DNA of 64,000 bases from positions 9,039,473 through 9,103,472 of the forward strand of contig OW203724.1 in NCBI GenBank assembly GCA_934045075.1. The letters are read 5' to 3'. The position numbers were made by a program, and so were the translations under genes. Origin of the DNA: Yponomeuta sedellus. Lineage: Eukaryota > Arthropoda > Insecta > Lepidoptera > Yponomeutidae. A model generated the notes under the pieces. It had not been told where the DNA came from, ran no database searches, and saw only the letters and a list, made by a program, of their open reading frames with translations. This document shows, one piece after another, positions 10,640 to 21,519 of this stretch (its first letter is position 1; each line of letters begins with the position of its first letter).

Positions 10640-11160
10640 AGCGGATCGCTCTTTCCACTAGGATCCCCTACCCCAGTCCCCCAGGGGATTGTACAGCACT
10701 CACTATTCCTCTTCTATCCCCCAGGGGATTGTACAGCACTCACTATTCCACTTCGATCCCCCAGGTGTTTTACTTGCGAAGTAACCAGTGTTTGTAGTAT
10801 TGCTATTACAACTTCACAAAATGTATGTACATGCCAGGTTTCAAATTCACAACCTCCCAAATGAGAGACCAATGTTTTAGGGCTGCACTATATCGTTATA
10901 AAAAGCTTTCCTTTTCCCATATGTAAGGGTATTCAATCATCTTTATCTCTCTTGATGTAAATAAAATATAGTACAACACGACAGGTAACGGCAATGAAAA
11001 CTATTTTTTATTATTATTTTTTAAGAGGGGACTAAAAAGGAAATAATTTTTCTAGTACTTGTTGAGTCCCCACCCCAGGGGATCGGAGTGGAATAGTAAG
11101 TGCTGTACAATCCCCTGGGGGACTGGGGTAGGGGATCCTAGTGGAAAGAGCGTCAGCGGA
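10640..11160. mobile_element. Foldback element with ~95-bp inverted arms
   Basis: The left arm (10640-10755) and right arm (11068-11160) are inverted copies containing 'ctttccactaggatccccta' and 'ccccaggggattgtacagca'. The left arm also holds a direct duplication of about 59 bp (ccccaggggattgtacagcactcactattcc), making it longer than the right arm. The centre contains a SINE B fragment. The plus-strand frame at 10609-10797 is a by-product of the duplicated arm. Confidence 0.85.
10765..10885 (-). mobile_element. SINE family B head fragment
   Basis: Complement shows the 'ggaggttgtgaatttgaaacc' B-box-like head followed by 'tgtacat..ttttgtgaagttgtaatagca', as in 56782-57050. It lies inside the foldback element's loop. 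Confidence 0.6.
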
Positions 11161-11313
11161 TGCCTTACACTTATACCTATACTAAAACTCATACAACATT
11201 ATTTCGAATTTCGGACAATATAAACATTAACAACATTCGAGATGAACACAGGATACGGAACAATAATTTATCTGTAAGTCTTTTTGCTTAGTTGGTTAAT
11301 ATACATAATTATG

Positions 11314-11566
11314 AAAAAACCTATTTAGAGGCTAAAAATTCCACCCATGCCGGATTTGAACCCGCGACCTCTGGCTATCCGTGCCAGCGCTCTTTCCAAC
11401 TGAGCCAATGAGCGACTCACCGGCATCAGTGAAATTTCGAACCTCTTTACACTATTCTCTGTATTACGTACAGGCAGGGACATCTGGCCGAAGTAGATTC
11501 CATCACTTGCCTGTACGTAATACAGACCACGATTGGTGGTCTGTATTACGTACAGACCACGGTGAC
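11314..11566. mobile_element. tRNA-like foldback SINE, 3'-truncated copy
   Basis: Starts with 'aaaaaacctatttagaggct', then a full tRNA-like unit on the minus strand (about 11342-11414), the 'ttcgaacctctttacactattctctg' leader and the family centre. The second arm and tail are missing. Instead the centre ends in a 19-bp palindrome, 'tgtacgtaatacagaccac' around a five-base loop (11511-11554). Confidence 0.85.
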
Positions 11567-11690
11567 CGTGACCATTCCACCAACACATTCGGTGACCACG
11601 ATGACTGTAACGTTGTCGAAACTTCAAGGTAAATTAGCAATAAATTACTACGCGATTTAACCGCGAAAATATTCTATGTGTTCAAGTCCC
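11556..11690. mobile_element. MITE fragment related to 4145-4402
   Basis: Shares 'gtaacgttgtcgaaact' and 'tacgcgattta.ccgcgaaaatattct', the right half and right terminus of the 4145-type MITE. Confidence 0.6.
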
Positions 11691-12464
11691 GAAAGTTTAA
11701 AATATGAATCTAGAATCTAGGACCAATCGACTAGAACTGTAATCGATTTCCGGGAATCGTAATTTACTAAACAAAACAATGTACAACTTACTACAACTAC
11801 AACTTTTAGTGCAATAAATGTATCCTCAAATGCCAAAAACTACCTTTTGTTGTTGTTGTAAATAAAATTGATATTGTATATATATCTGCAAACCTATAGT
11901 TTTAGCAAAGTTGTAGTGCCCTTACAGGATGTCACGTAGAACAAGAAATATTTATTAATATTATTACCACCTATACTATTACCATGGCATGCAATAAATA
12001 AATGATTATGATGATGTATCTATTTATTTCGGAGCGATTTGTGCTTCCCACGTTGTACTCACCCGCTACCTTTGTGGTGGTATTCGGTAACACACAAATA
12101 TACGATTCTCCCCACTCGTTGTTAGTGGAGCCGTCACAAAGTTCCGCGCCCTCTCACAATAAGTGTCATACACTTTGATCTCCTAAAAGTGTGATGTTTT
12201 GGTGTTTGAAGCTTTCAACCGCAATCTTGCTAGATCGGGAGATGCCTCGCGAGATGGCTTGATCAAAGCTAAGTCATCAAAGCTTGATAATAATATGGCT
12301 ACACTGTGAAAAAGTATTTGGGAAAATGAGAAAAGAAGAAGTGCCTACTTACTTTCCTTTTCTTTTAGTGCCACCTCCTATCGGAGGTAAGATATGATTT
12401 GCGGCTACTTCGTCTCACGGTATTCACATTTGTAATTTTTTTCACGGCCTTGTCTTCGTTTTAG
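11691..12464. other. No recognisable feature
   Basis: Intron sequence. No coding or repeat signal beyond AT-rich stretches. Confidence 0.4.
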
Positions 12465-12483
12465 AAAGAGAGAGAGTGAGAGG

Positions 12484-12518
<35 letters not shown>

Positions 12519-12540
12519 AAAGAAAGAGAGAGAGAGAGAG

Positions 12541-12619
<79 letters not shown>

Positions 12620-12623
12620 AAAA

Positions 12624-12683
<60 letters not shown>

Positions 12684-12698
12684 ATGAAAGAAAGAAAC
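12465..12698. repeat. GA / GAAA polypurine microsatellite
   Basis: A GA dinucleotide tract (12465-12540) grades into a nearly pure GAAA array to 12698. The strands are strictly purine/pyrimidine, so triplex or H-DNA formation is possible. The long Lys/Glu/Arg and Ser/Phe/Leu frames here are artefacts of the repeat. Confidence 0.98.
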
Positions 12699-12699
12699 A

Positions 12700-12930
12700 A
12701 TGAAATACATTTATTATTCCAACAAGACAGACAGAAACAAAAAACCAGATAGATTAACATAGTAGGAGCACAACAGAAATAAACGAAATATACAATAAAC
12801 GAAACATAAAAAAGACATAGTGTGTCTAAATTGCCACAAAAGGCAGCTGACTCAGCGATGTGCTGAGGGAGTGAGCCCTCAGCTACTAGTATTATGTTAT
12901 CTGTGCCTCAGCGCTGATTTTCAGTCAGTA
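12700..12930 (-). mobile_element. Possible LINE 3' end next to the microsatellite
   Basis: 'acatttattattccaacaagacag' followed by 'ttgccacaaaaggcag' and 'gtgagccctcag' has the layout of the Jockey-like 3' UTR pieces (A/T-rich end, then 'ggcgg..' block). The GAAA array would sit at the element's tail and may have grown from it. Confidence 0.4.
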
Positions 12931-13975
12931 CCCGAGGTAATCGGTAATGGTACTACGGGGTGCGTCTTGTGGTGCATTTATAGGGTAATATCCTATAAAC
13001 TATTCATATATTATGTGAATAGTATACATAAATATAACAGTAAAAGGGTCGTCGTCAATACTTAGATATAGATGTTATTAATTTTAAATGATAATGTAAA
13101 ATACAAATTAAATAAATCCAATAAGTAAATATAAGTGGAAAAAGTAAGAAAAATACACGCCAAAGCAAACACCTGACCGACAATATCACAATGTTTTATT
13201 TAATGTGATTACATTGTCAGTCATTTTAGTAAGAAGTATTAAGTAGGAAGACGTTTTCTTCGACACAAACAGCAAAATCACAAACCGCAGATCTTAACAG
13301 TAATCACACTAAACGCTGTTTGTATCTAAAATACAAATTAACGGCAGCCAGCTATGAGCGGATAGATTAGACTGAATTCTGTTGGAAATTCGTCGCATTC
13401 ATCAGCTGGAAGCGTAGTAAAAACAACGTTGTGGGTAAAAACTGATATGAAAAACTCAGCATATGGAGTGCTTTTATATTATAAGGGTATACTTTCTTAC
13501 CGTGTATTAAATACCCAACAGACATCTGCCTTCGTCGAATGCCAAACAAATGAGCGTTTTGTATCAACTTGTCTGGGAGTCGCTGTTTCCTCTTATTAAT
13601 TTCAGCGCCCTTTTCAAGTGAACGATCGTGCCTTTCGCCAGCTCGACAGATTATTTATTTAGTCGTGTCGGAGCGCGGATTGTAGAAATACTTAGTCGCA
13701 ATAATGTAAACAGAAAAACGATGCCCAATTCAACAAGCTACTTTGAAGTATTTACATTAACCGCCAACCTCCCAAGCGATGAGATAATTATGTAGTGTTG
13801 TCCTCACGTTACTCCAACGCAAAAGCGTTAGGTAGGTACTGGCAAAAATATACTAATCAGTTGGTCATCAATCAACTATTCCTAGAGTAACCCTGATATG
13901 GGGACATTTCCATTTGCCTAAATGGCCTACACGTTGTATTCCATAGAAAAAACGATTAGAAAGATTAGATTTAAA
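12931..13975. other. No recognisable feature
   Basis: Intron sequence. A short palindrome near 13178-13223 ('cacaatgt..acattgtcag') is the only structure noticed. Confidence 0.4.
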
Positions 13976-14536
13976 GTCTGATTTTTAATTCCGTAGAATT
14001 CTGACAGTTATAATTTTTTGACATATCAGAGATTACGAACCTTTTGGGCCAGGCACATTTTTTAATTTCAATATGACAGAGTCTGAATATCTGAGTCTGT
14101 ACATTTTATTTGTTAGTAAATGTTTCCATTTTATAATGTGCGGTGCTCCACATTAAAAGTGAATTTACGACGAGTGATAATTACGTCTCTTTTCGTCACA
14201 ACCAGCAAATCAAAGTGACAGCTAACATTTTATTATTCTAGAAAGGTTTATTAAACCTTAAATTAGGTGGCGGTGTTGTCAGCTCTGGAACAAAATAAAG
14301 TAATTAAAGTTAATTCGATATTGTTCATGATATTGAAATATTTGTTATTTTTAAATTAAGTCACTTAAGCAAGTAAATACGTAGATTTAACCTTGTGTAG
14401 GTAAAACATAAAAAATACGCAGCATTTAATTTTTTATTATTCTGAAATGGGTCAAATTTGTCTCTTTTTCGGTGGAGAACTCTTTTAGTAGCAACACTTA
14501 CGAAATGTCAGAATTCTACGGAATGAAAAATCAGAC
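13976..14536 (+). mobile_element. MITE family 'M561', complete copy
   Basis: 561 bp bounded by inverted GTCTGATTTTTMATTCCGTA (M = A on the left, C on the right complement), symmetry continuing through 'gaattctgaca' (about 31 bp, one mismatch). The partner is 678-1228. No open frame. The flanks (ttaaa left, tgtag right) show no convincing target duplication, so the superfamily is undetermined. Confidence 0.9.
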
Positions 14537-14837
14537 TGTAGTGTTAAAGAAAAAAATGTCTCAGTACTACCGTGCGGCGAGTCTTCTTGTGAATAGAAAA
14601 TAGGACAGAGACAACCGTACGAAATAGCCGATTGTATTGTAATTCAATACATTAATTTGCTATGACGTATTTCACAACATATTCTGTTTCTTGCATCATC
14701 ACGAACATAGAGGAATATAAACACGTCTAAGTCAGAATGTCGTGTTTTTATAAATAAGACAGAAGTTAGTCTTTTAAATTTTTCTTAATCAGCAAAGTTT
14801 TAATTATTGTTCTAAAACCTAGAATTATATTATCGAT

Positions 14838-14946
14838 ATCGATATCAACCCATGAACGTCCCCACAGCTGGGGCACGGGTCTTTTCCTGCATCGCAGAAA
14901 GGTTAGACCATATACTCCACCACGGGGGCCAAGATATAAGGGGGAT
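14838..14946 (-). mobile_element. 5S-like SINE, 3' fragment (first tandem unit)
   Basis: Only the SINE 3' part is present: 'atatcaaccc', 'gtccccacagctggggcac', 'aggttagaccatatactcca', 'ccacgggggccaag'. Minus orientation. The body is truncated at 'gggggccaag'. Confidence 0.8.
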
Positions 14947-15047
14947 TATAATTATATAGGGGGGGGAAAAGACTAACGTCTTTTAAATTTTTCTTAATCA
15001 GCAAAGTTTTAATTATTGTTCTAAAACCTAGAATTATATTATCGATA

Positions 15048-15156
15048 TCGATATCAACCCATGAACGTCCCCACAGCTGGGGCACGGGTCTTTTTCTGCA
15101 TCGCAGAAAGGTTAGACCATATACTCCACCACGGGGGCCAAGATATAAGGGGGATT
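15048..15156 (-). mobile_element. 5S-like SINE, 3' fragment (second tandem unit)
   Basis: Same truncated fragment as 14838-14946, copied by the 209-bp duplication and not by a second insertion: the truncation points and flanks are identical. Confidence 0.8.
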
Positions 15157-15424
15157 ATATTATGCTACTTCCGATTTTTTTAATTATTTAAAAGCTAGAA
15201 AAAATAGAAGGGAAAAACCACTACTGAGGAAATTTTACTTTTAATTTTACTTTTTTGAAACACATAAGTAACTAAGATAAGACAAATGCGTCTCTGTCCA
15301 TGCTGCATACATAAGTTAATTGAGCTTCAAAACAAAAATTCGGAAAAATCTTTGTGTTTCGAACCAGGCGCAGGGTTCCGAAAAAGGAGGCACCTGCCTT
15401 TTTTACCTGCTTTAAAAAACTATA

Positions 15425-16708
15425 GTCAGTAAAATATAGCTTGAGCTCCACGACAGCTGTCACACTGACAGGGCTAGGAATGGGACAATGTCAACATCAA
15501 ATGTCACTTAAAGCGTGTGTGATAACATGTACGGAAAGAAGAATTTCGAGAAGTTGGAAACATGAAATCAAACACAAGAAATATTATTTTACAAATTTTT
15601 ATTCAAGTAGAAGTGTTTCGTAATATCCCTAAATCAGTTTCTGATTATAATTTGTCTTTTAACGCTCTTTTTAAATGAAAACCCAATTTTTCTTAGAATT
15701 TTTGCCAATGCTGGTAAGCTACAAATTTGCATAAACAAATTTGCCTCTTTAAGTGACGCTCCCAATTTTTTTAATGTGGGTAATTGTCCTATTGAGTAAT
15801 ATGCATTATATGTGGTTGTGGATTGCGGCTTCGTCAAAACTATCAACCTCTGTGACGGAAGAAGTTTTTATTCTCTTTATTTGGCGATGACAGTTTTTTA
15901 ATAACTTCATCTTCAGGCATCTCGCTTGATGACTCTCCGTACTTTTCTTTGCTAATACGGACAACCGTAGATCGTCCAATACCAAAAGCATCCGCAACTC
16001 TGTCCCACACTCTCTCTAATGGCAAAAGCGGACCACGGTTTTGGTTTTCGCGCGTGACATATTCGCGCAAACGAATTACAAACTCACGGCATTCACTGTT
16101 CAAAACAGTTTTCTTTGATATTTTTGGCATCATGCAAACTAAACAGAACTACTTTAACTCAACTAATCAACTTCACGATATCAACCTCCAGTCTTTAAAG
16201 CATGAAATACTTTAATAGAAAATAATTTGAAAAATTCATCGAATACCAACAAACATTTCGTCGTCAAGGTAAACAAGAACGTCACTGAATAAAAATCAAA
16301 ACTTGTCCATAGAGCACTCGGCTGAGCAGAACCCAGAAGAAGCATGGAGGTTCTCAGAAAAGTTGGAGAGACGTGCACACACGCTGTAGGTTATTGCCCC
16401 ACAATAACACCAGTATTTTGTTAGATAGGTATTAATTAAAACAATATTCATTATTTTAATTCTAATGAAATTTGATAATGGTTTCCAAACAAATAAAGTT
16501 CAATTCCAATAGTAAACCTGCAGTTTAAATCATCCATCACCAAATCATCGAAAGTTTGTAACTTATAGTTACTATAATGGTTAGACATCACTAACTGTGC
16601 CGTAAGTACGGAGTTTTCGAAGTACAAATATTCTATGAAAAAATTCAAAACTTCATGGACTCAATTTCGATGACAGCTGTCGCGGAGCTCAAGCTATATT
16701 TTACAGAC
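15425..16708. mobile_element. 1.28-kb Tc1/mariner-like element, TA duplication
   Basis: The termini GTCAGTAAAATATAGCTTGA and the inverted right end differ at two positions over about 37 bp and continue through 'gctcc.cgacagctgtca'. TA lies at 15423-15424 and 16709-16710. It encloses a frameshifted transposase remnant on the minus strand. The right half (16210-16650) has no coding remains. Confidence 0.9.
15634..16133 (-). pseudogene. N-terminal half of an IS630/Tc1-type transposase, frameshifted
   Basis: The frame 15843-16133 starts MMPKISKK and contains an HTH-like stretch (..WDRVADAFGIGRSTVVRISKE..). A second frame within 15806-15997 holds 'TEVDSFDEAAIHNHI', and a third (15634-15846) 'YYSIGQLPTLKKLGASLKEA' and 'LAKILRKIGFSFKK'. 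Their order (HTH; D.FD..AI...; PTL.KL; L..IL..IGF..KK) is the typical N-terminal layout of insect DDE_3 transposases of this group. At least two frameshifts are needed. The DDE catalytic domain is absent, so the element is non-autonomous. Confidence 0.78.
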
Positions 16709-16837
16709 TAACAACTTTATGAAAGTAATTTTCAATCTAATTTTTACGAAGTTTTCCTTTTTTACTTGTCGCCTAATATTCACTTGTGAAGCCTTCTTGG
16801 CCTTGATAAGTTTCGCTTTGAAAACAGTATATGTGCT

Positions 16838-16977
16838 ACAAAATGGACATCGACATCGCGGTAGACCAAGGCGAAGATGGAGGGACGAACTGGGAGCAGG
16901 GAGCACCTGAAACAGGGAGAGATGGAAAAAAGTAGGGGAGGCCTTTGTCCAGCAGTGGGAAAGTAAAAAGAGGCTAA
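16838..16977 (+). pseudogene. LINE ORF2 C-terminal remnant
   Basis: One frame reads NGHRHRGRPRRRWRDELGAG, then after an in-frame stop WKKVGEAFVQQWESKK. The pattern GRP..RW.D.L....W......W...GEAF.QQW is the usual C-terminus of RTE/CR1-type lepidopteran reverse transcriptases. The stop replaces an expected Trp. The DNA for 'FVQQW' is the 'ttgtccagcagtgg' motif that ends many SINEs in this window. Confidence 0.78.
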
Positions 16978-17854
16978 GTAAAAAAAAAATACGTCCTGAA
17001 GTTGTTCATGTGGCTACAATCAACCGTTTAGCCAGGAATAGCCTTAATATTTCGCAAACGGATCCCTAAATCGAAAAATGGTTTTCCTGTACGCTTACAA
17101 TATTTTTTAAATACCAATCCAACTACTCCATACACTACTACTGGTGTTGAATAGAAAAAACCCTACCCAAAAAAAAGAACTTCATTCAACCGTTTGGTCG
17201 GCGTGATTAATTAATATATTAACTGTCTATTCGATCGCGTTTGTCGCGATATAAAAAAATTATGTCAAAATTTTGTTTTATGTCTCCATTCTCACTTGTA
17301 TAGTCATTAAACATTTCTATCGATGACGTAGAACAGTATATCCGTTTATCAAAGCAGACTGAATCATTCACTTCACGTCTCACCTAGTCAACTCAAAATA
17401 GATGCAAAACAGAAACAAAATTCAGGTGAGTAAGATCAATAACAATAAAGTACGTAGATGCGATGATATGTAAATATTCATGTATTTTTCCATTCGCGCC
17501 TCAGACTCATTGCGTTAGGGGTGGGCACCCTCTCCCTAGCGGAGATGAGTGTGAATTTTTTCTATTTGATTTCACGTCCAATTTATCAGCTCGTTCGCCA
17601 GAAGCGCCCTCAGATGACGAAGTATTGCATTGCACCACATTTGAACGGATATCTTTATCCATACCCCCTAGTATATCGTACTAATTGGTGCATCTGCAGG
17701 CTCGCCATCAGTAATCTCTAAGGTTCGCAGCAACAATGAGCAGGCCTGTCAAGAGCAGGCCTGTCAAGTCTTGTCCGTTATCAATTCATACGGTTAGGCT
17801 TCGGTGTTAGCCAACATTTGTACCTAATGATTGCAGGCAAAGTACTTAACATAA
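16978..17854. other. No gene; one small tandem repeat
   Basis: A 16-bp unit (gagcaggcctgtcaag) is present twice at 17737-17768. The rest is unrecognised. Confidence 0.45.
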
Positions 17855-17955
17855 TATCGCCTTGTACTACAAATACAGGAAAAAAAATTAAAACTATACT
17901 ATACGAATAACTATTAAACTATATACATTTGTTATTAAATCATAACAAAATTTGT
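17855..17955 (+). mobile_element. Fragment of repeat H
   Basis: Resembles the end of the 34824-type unit: 'taatatcg.cttg.actacaaatacagga' and 'aactata..atttg.tattaaatcata'. Confidence 0.55.
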
Positions 17956-18164
17956 TTTTGAGTTTCGGGAAGACTCGGATATAAATGCGAGGCTCGATTT
18001 CTTATTATTTAAATTGTTATGTAAGTATCTACTTACATTGTAATTGGTACCTAATTATTCTGACATAGTGGCATTGACATGGATACCTTAAAAAAAGACA
18101 TACAAATAGGGTATGGGTTTGTGGTCTGCTGGTTGGTCAAGGTTGACTAAGATGGACTAAAAGT

Positions 18165-18275
18165 CATCAAGCCAAACATAAGTCAAAGTCAAAGCCAAAC
18201 GCGAGTCAAAGCCAACGTCAAAGTCGAATCAAGTCAATTCAGATTCAAGTCAAATCAGAATCAAGTCATACGGAG
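18165..18275. repeat. Degenerate AGTCAAA-type minisatellite
   Basis: Repeated 'agtcaaag', 'agtcaaat' and 'aagtca' units over about 110 bp with variable spacing. No coding signal. Confidence 0.8.
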
Positions 18276-18344
18276 TCGTCAAATGTTTTGATTCAATACT
18301 AGCTTTTGACCGCAACTGCGTTTTTTTTTCTTTTTTAAGTAAGA

Positions 18345-18400
18345 CCGGTTACACTTGACCCCAGTTACGCCTGATGGTAGGCGAAGGCGGGATCTACGAG
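18345..18400. mobile_element. Fragment related to the foldback at 43248-43378
   Basis: Contains 'tacgcctgatggtagg', the terminal motif of that foldback element, in a single copy. Confidence 0.5.
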
Positions 18401-18637
18401 TACGATATTTGCCGTTCTCATTATAAAAGAATTCACAAATCGCTCGGTGCGGATTTGCGGAGTTTAACCTGAATTTAAAAAAAACACAGAGAGCGCGAGG
18501 CCATGTTCTCGCTCTATATTTACATGAACCGATTCGAGCCCTTTTCAACCCACTTCTATCTTTGAAACTAGTTTTATCACAGGACTGGAAAATTTGCACC
18601 GTAAATAAAGTTGCTGAAAAGAAACATTGCACTGAAG

Positions 18638-18683
18638 TACATCCTGAAAACTGTACTAGCTGGATAGTACAGTTTTCAGGATG
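18638..18683. repeat. Perfect 19-bp-arm hairpin
   Basis: Arm catcctgaaaactgtacta, six-base loop, then its exact complement. It could be a small MITE remnant or a cruciform. It is not at a gene end that could make it a terminator. Confidence 0.9.
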
Positions 18684-18931
18684 TGTGTTACAACTGCCGT
18701 TTGTGTTTTATAGTGTTATTCAGAGGTTCATGAGGATCATGACAATGGGGAGATAAGCATGAGTTTATGTAAGAATGTGTGTGTTTTCGTATGTCTCTTT
18801 TACTTTTACAATTATGTTTATTAGTTGCAGCTACTCACCCACAGAACATGAAAAATGTTCTGCGTACCCACCTTTCATCTCCTTTCGGTTTCCGTTTCTT
18901 CTTTTCCGTCAATGGTTGTCTGGAAAAAATA

Positions 18932-19684
18932 CTTTTTAATACACTTGCTCAAAAAGTGGCGTATTGCAGGGACGTATAGCGTGCGGGATGTCGGCTATTA
19001 CACACTCGTGCTTTTTTTTTACCTTTCCCGCACTAGTGCGTTCTCTTTCCCGACTGTCAAAATAATGTCTATTAAAAAAAAAAAAAACATGAAGTTTTTA
19101 CTAAAAAAATTCATAGAATGGGTATTTTTTCTTAGGTCAAATATAGTTGGAACCACTGTCAAACTCCGTGCACTGCTCTATGGTTTATAAGGAAACCACA
19201 GATAATAGACCGAATTTGACAGTTATTGCTACAGAATTTATCTTTGAGGAAAAACGCCCATTGTTATGATTCACATTTATGATTTGAAAAAATTATGATT
19301 CATACAAATACGTATATTTCTACGTATTTGCATGAATCATATTTTTTTTCAAATCTCATTTCATATCAATAAAAAATTCTACTGAAGACTTGGCTGTATG
19401 GGCATAGTTCCCTTTGCCTACCAGAATGGGTGAAGAAAAAAAAATCTCTGCTTATACTCTTTTACGGTTGGCGTCATTTTCCAAATAATTTTATTTTTAA
19501 TAAACTGCTTCATTTTTTCGCAACTGTATTAAAAATAGTCGTTCAGTACACGTGCGGAACCGTCATTGCAACTTGTTCTGACTGTCAACCCTCGCCTTCG
19601 GCTGCGCCTCGGCTCGGGTAGACATTAGTCGGAACTCTTTGCAATGACAGCCTTTCCGCACTTGTAATGAAATATACTATTTAG
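18932..19684 (+). mobile_element. Dispersed repeat J, long copy (about 750 bp)
   Basis: Matches 51036-51630 in inverse orientation across its length: 'gtggcgtattgcagggacgt', 'gcgtgcgggatgt', 'tgacagtc/gactgtca', the GC-rich 'ctcgccttcggctgcgcctcg', and 'aatgaaatatact'. The ends show weak inverted similarity (gtggcgtattgcaggga against gcggaaaggctgtcattgca). No protein is recognised. It is probably a non-autonomous DNA element. Confidence 0.75.
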
Positions 19685-19685
19685 A

Positions 19686-19862
19686 TAGATAGATAGAAAA
19701 TTCTTTATTGCATGTACACCAGGGATTACATAAGAGACTTTAAAAATAACAGTGCAGTACCTACAAGTGGCGGCATTATTACTAAAAGTAATTTCTTCCA
19801 GACAACCATTGACGGAAAAGAAGTAATGGAAACTGAATGACAGGTAGTCGGCGCAACTAAAC
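19686..19862 (-). mobile_element. Jockey-like 3' UTR fragment
   Basis: Minus-oriented fragment: 'attctttattgcatgtacac' at the tail end, 'tacaagtggcggcattattactaaaagtaa' and 'ttccagacaaccattgacgg' inward. The same set of blocks occurs at 24870-25010, 48145-48240, 49855-49990 and 61235-61360. Confidence 0.72.
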
Positions 19863-20364
19863 AATATTAGACAATATTATTTTATTTATTTATTTTTCCA
19901 TAAAATACCTTTCATTACAGGGTTCACCTAATGCGAATGGTATGCTACTTCAAAATATTTAACTTATTTATCTCTTATCTGATCTTATCTCTAATAGTTT
20001 ATAGTCAAATCACATACATAAACGGTACAGTAAATATGAAATAAATAAAAATAAACTTACACAAAAAAAAACATAGGACATGAACGAAAAATATACCTAC
20101 ATAATACTAGAAAGGGAAAAATTTTAGTAAAAAGGCAGACTCTACTATTATCTTTATGCTTTTATTGTCATTCATGACGTGCAATAAATAATATTCTCTC
20201 TATTTATCTTTCAGCTTAGTTGTCAATGCGAACGATTCGTTGCCCCTATGTTAAACGTTTGCTACGGCCGCCTGCACGCATGTAGCTGTGCGCTCTTTAT
20301 CTGGAGCTTACCGTTTAATTGGGACTTAGGCGCAACTGAGCTCTTTTACAACTTGTACCTATGA
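19863..20364. other. No recognisable feature
   Basis: Includes 'tttatttatttatttttccat' low-complexity sequence. Nothing else is supported. Confidence 0.4.
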
Positions 20365-20430
20365 TGTGTGAGGTCTTCGCCTGGTTACTATAGCAAAATA
20401 ATGGTATCCTAGTTTGGGATCAGGACAAGG
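20365..20430 (+). mobile_element. SINE family D, 3' fragment
   Basis: 'ttcgcctggttactata' and 'tatcctagtttgggatcagga' align with the 3' half of 54188-54375. Confidence 0.6.
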
Positions 20431-20552
20431 CATTTTGTTGTACGGATGTTATTATTAGGCATTAGTTTTCTAGAAAAGTAATGCTTAGTTACGAAGTAAA
20501 CTTCCTGAATACATACGTTGAATTCGTTAAAAATAGGTAATCTACTTGAAAA

Positions 20553-20608
20553 ATGTTTCTACACTGTTAATTAATTGTTAACAGTGTAGAAAGAAACATT
20601 TGTTGTTA
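20553..20608. repeat. Hairpin, 16-19 bp arms
   Basis: 'aaatgtttctacactgttaa' faces 'ttaacagtgtagaaagaaacattt', with one small bulge. Confidence 0.85.
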
Positions 20609-21292
20609 ATTGTTAATTGAATAATTTTCTTGGCAAATTAAAGTGTACATTTCTGACATTAAGTATACATTTGACATTGCCATTGACAGCGTTTTAAATA
20701 ATCAAAGATGAACCTTGATTTGTGAACATTAATTAATAATTCTAATCTTAAAAGTATAAAATGCGAGAAAAATTGTTAGTTATCTTTATCTAAAATGACA
20801 TCTATTTGATGCAAATAAGTAACTTGTAGGCATAAGATACCTTGTACCTATGTATTAATATTATGAATACCTAACGAGGGATTTTTGTTACTGTCTTTAT
20901 GTGGTAGCTCGTATGCTCTTTGTATTCTCCTAGAAGTTGATTTCTTTACAAAATTCAGCACAAGTTTTAAAATTATAATTTGTTTGGAAATCATGAGGTT
21001 ATTCGAATTAGTTAAGACCTTATCTGACAAATCATCAATCAGCCCACAGGCTCAGACGAAAATAGAAATAAGAGTTCATAATTTTTGGCTCATACAAACG
21101 CTACCAAAGGTTGACTTGAACCAGGTTCACAAAAAGAAATGTGATGGCCGCAGTCCTGAAAGTGCGCCGAAAGATGTGCGTCCTTATAGAATGTCAAACT
21201 TATTCTTATTGGCTAAACTCCTCAACTTATTGATCGTGTGAGAAACGTCGGCATTAGTAAAAAAAAACTAAAACGGACATCTTCCCGTCATC
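20609..21292. other. No supported gene
   Basis: The 118-codon frame at 20885-21241 has no recognisable domain, biased composition or splice support. I treat it as chance. Confidence 0.45.
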
Positions 21293-21330
21293 TGTCTTCC
21301 CGCCTATCCCCCAAGGATAGGCGGGAAGAC
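21293..21330. repeat. Perfect GC-rich hairpin
   Basis: 'gtcttcccgcctatcc' and its exact complement around 'cccaa'. It is very stable for an AT-rich intron. Confidence 0.9.
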
Positions 21331-21519
21331 GGCTCGTGGCTTAAAGTAGCCTCTAAGTGGTGGCCAAGAAAGGCTTAACGATGGTTGGTGGGGAAACATT
21401 GGACGTTGGCGTGTAAGAGAAGAGCCCTATGCTCAACATTTGGCTCTGTTTATTTGCTGATTCGACAGATAGATAGATAAATTTCTCGTGTAGAATCGAT
21501 AAAAAAATCCGTACCGTAT

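Larger units (their letters stand above)
14768..15172. repeat. 209-bp tandem duplication
   Basis: Two nearly identical units with a period of 209 bp. The 'catgaacgtccccacagctg' run occurs at 14851 and 15060. Each unit contains 'tatcgatatcgatatc' and a 5S-SINE 3' part. The few differences suggest recent duplication. Confidence 0.95.

Noticed and set aside
12405..12760. Long frames of Ser/Phe/Leu and of Lys/Glu/Arg repeats
   Set aside because: They are direct translations of the GA/GAAA microsatellite on both strands.
20885..21241. 118-codon open frame
   Set aside because: No domain, no splice support, AT-rich composition. Likely chance.
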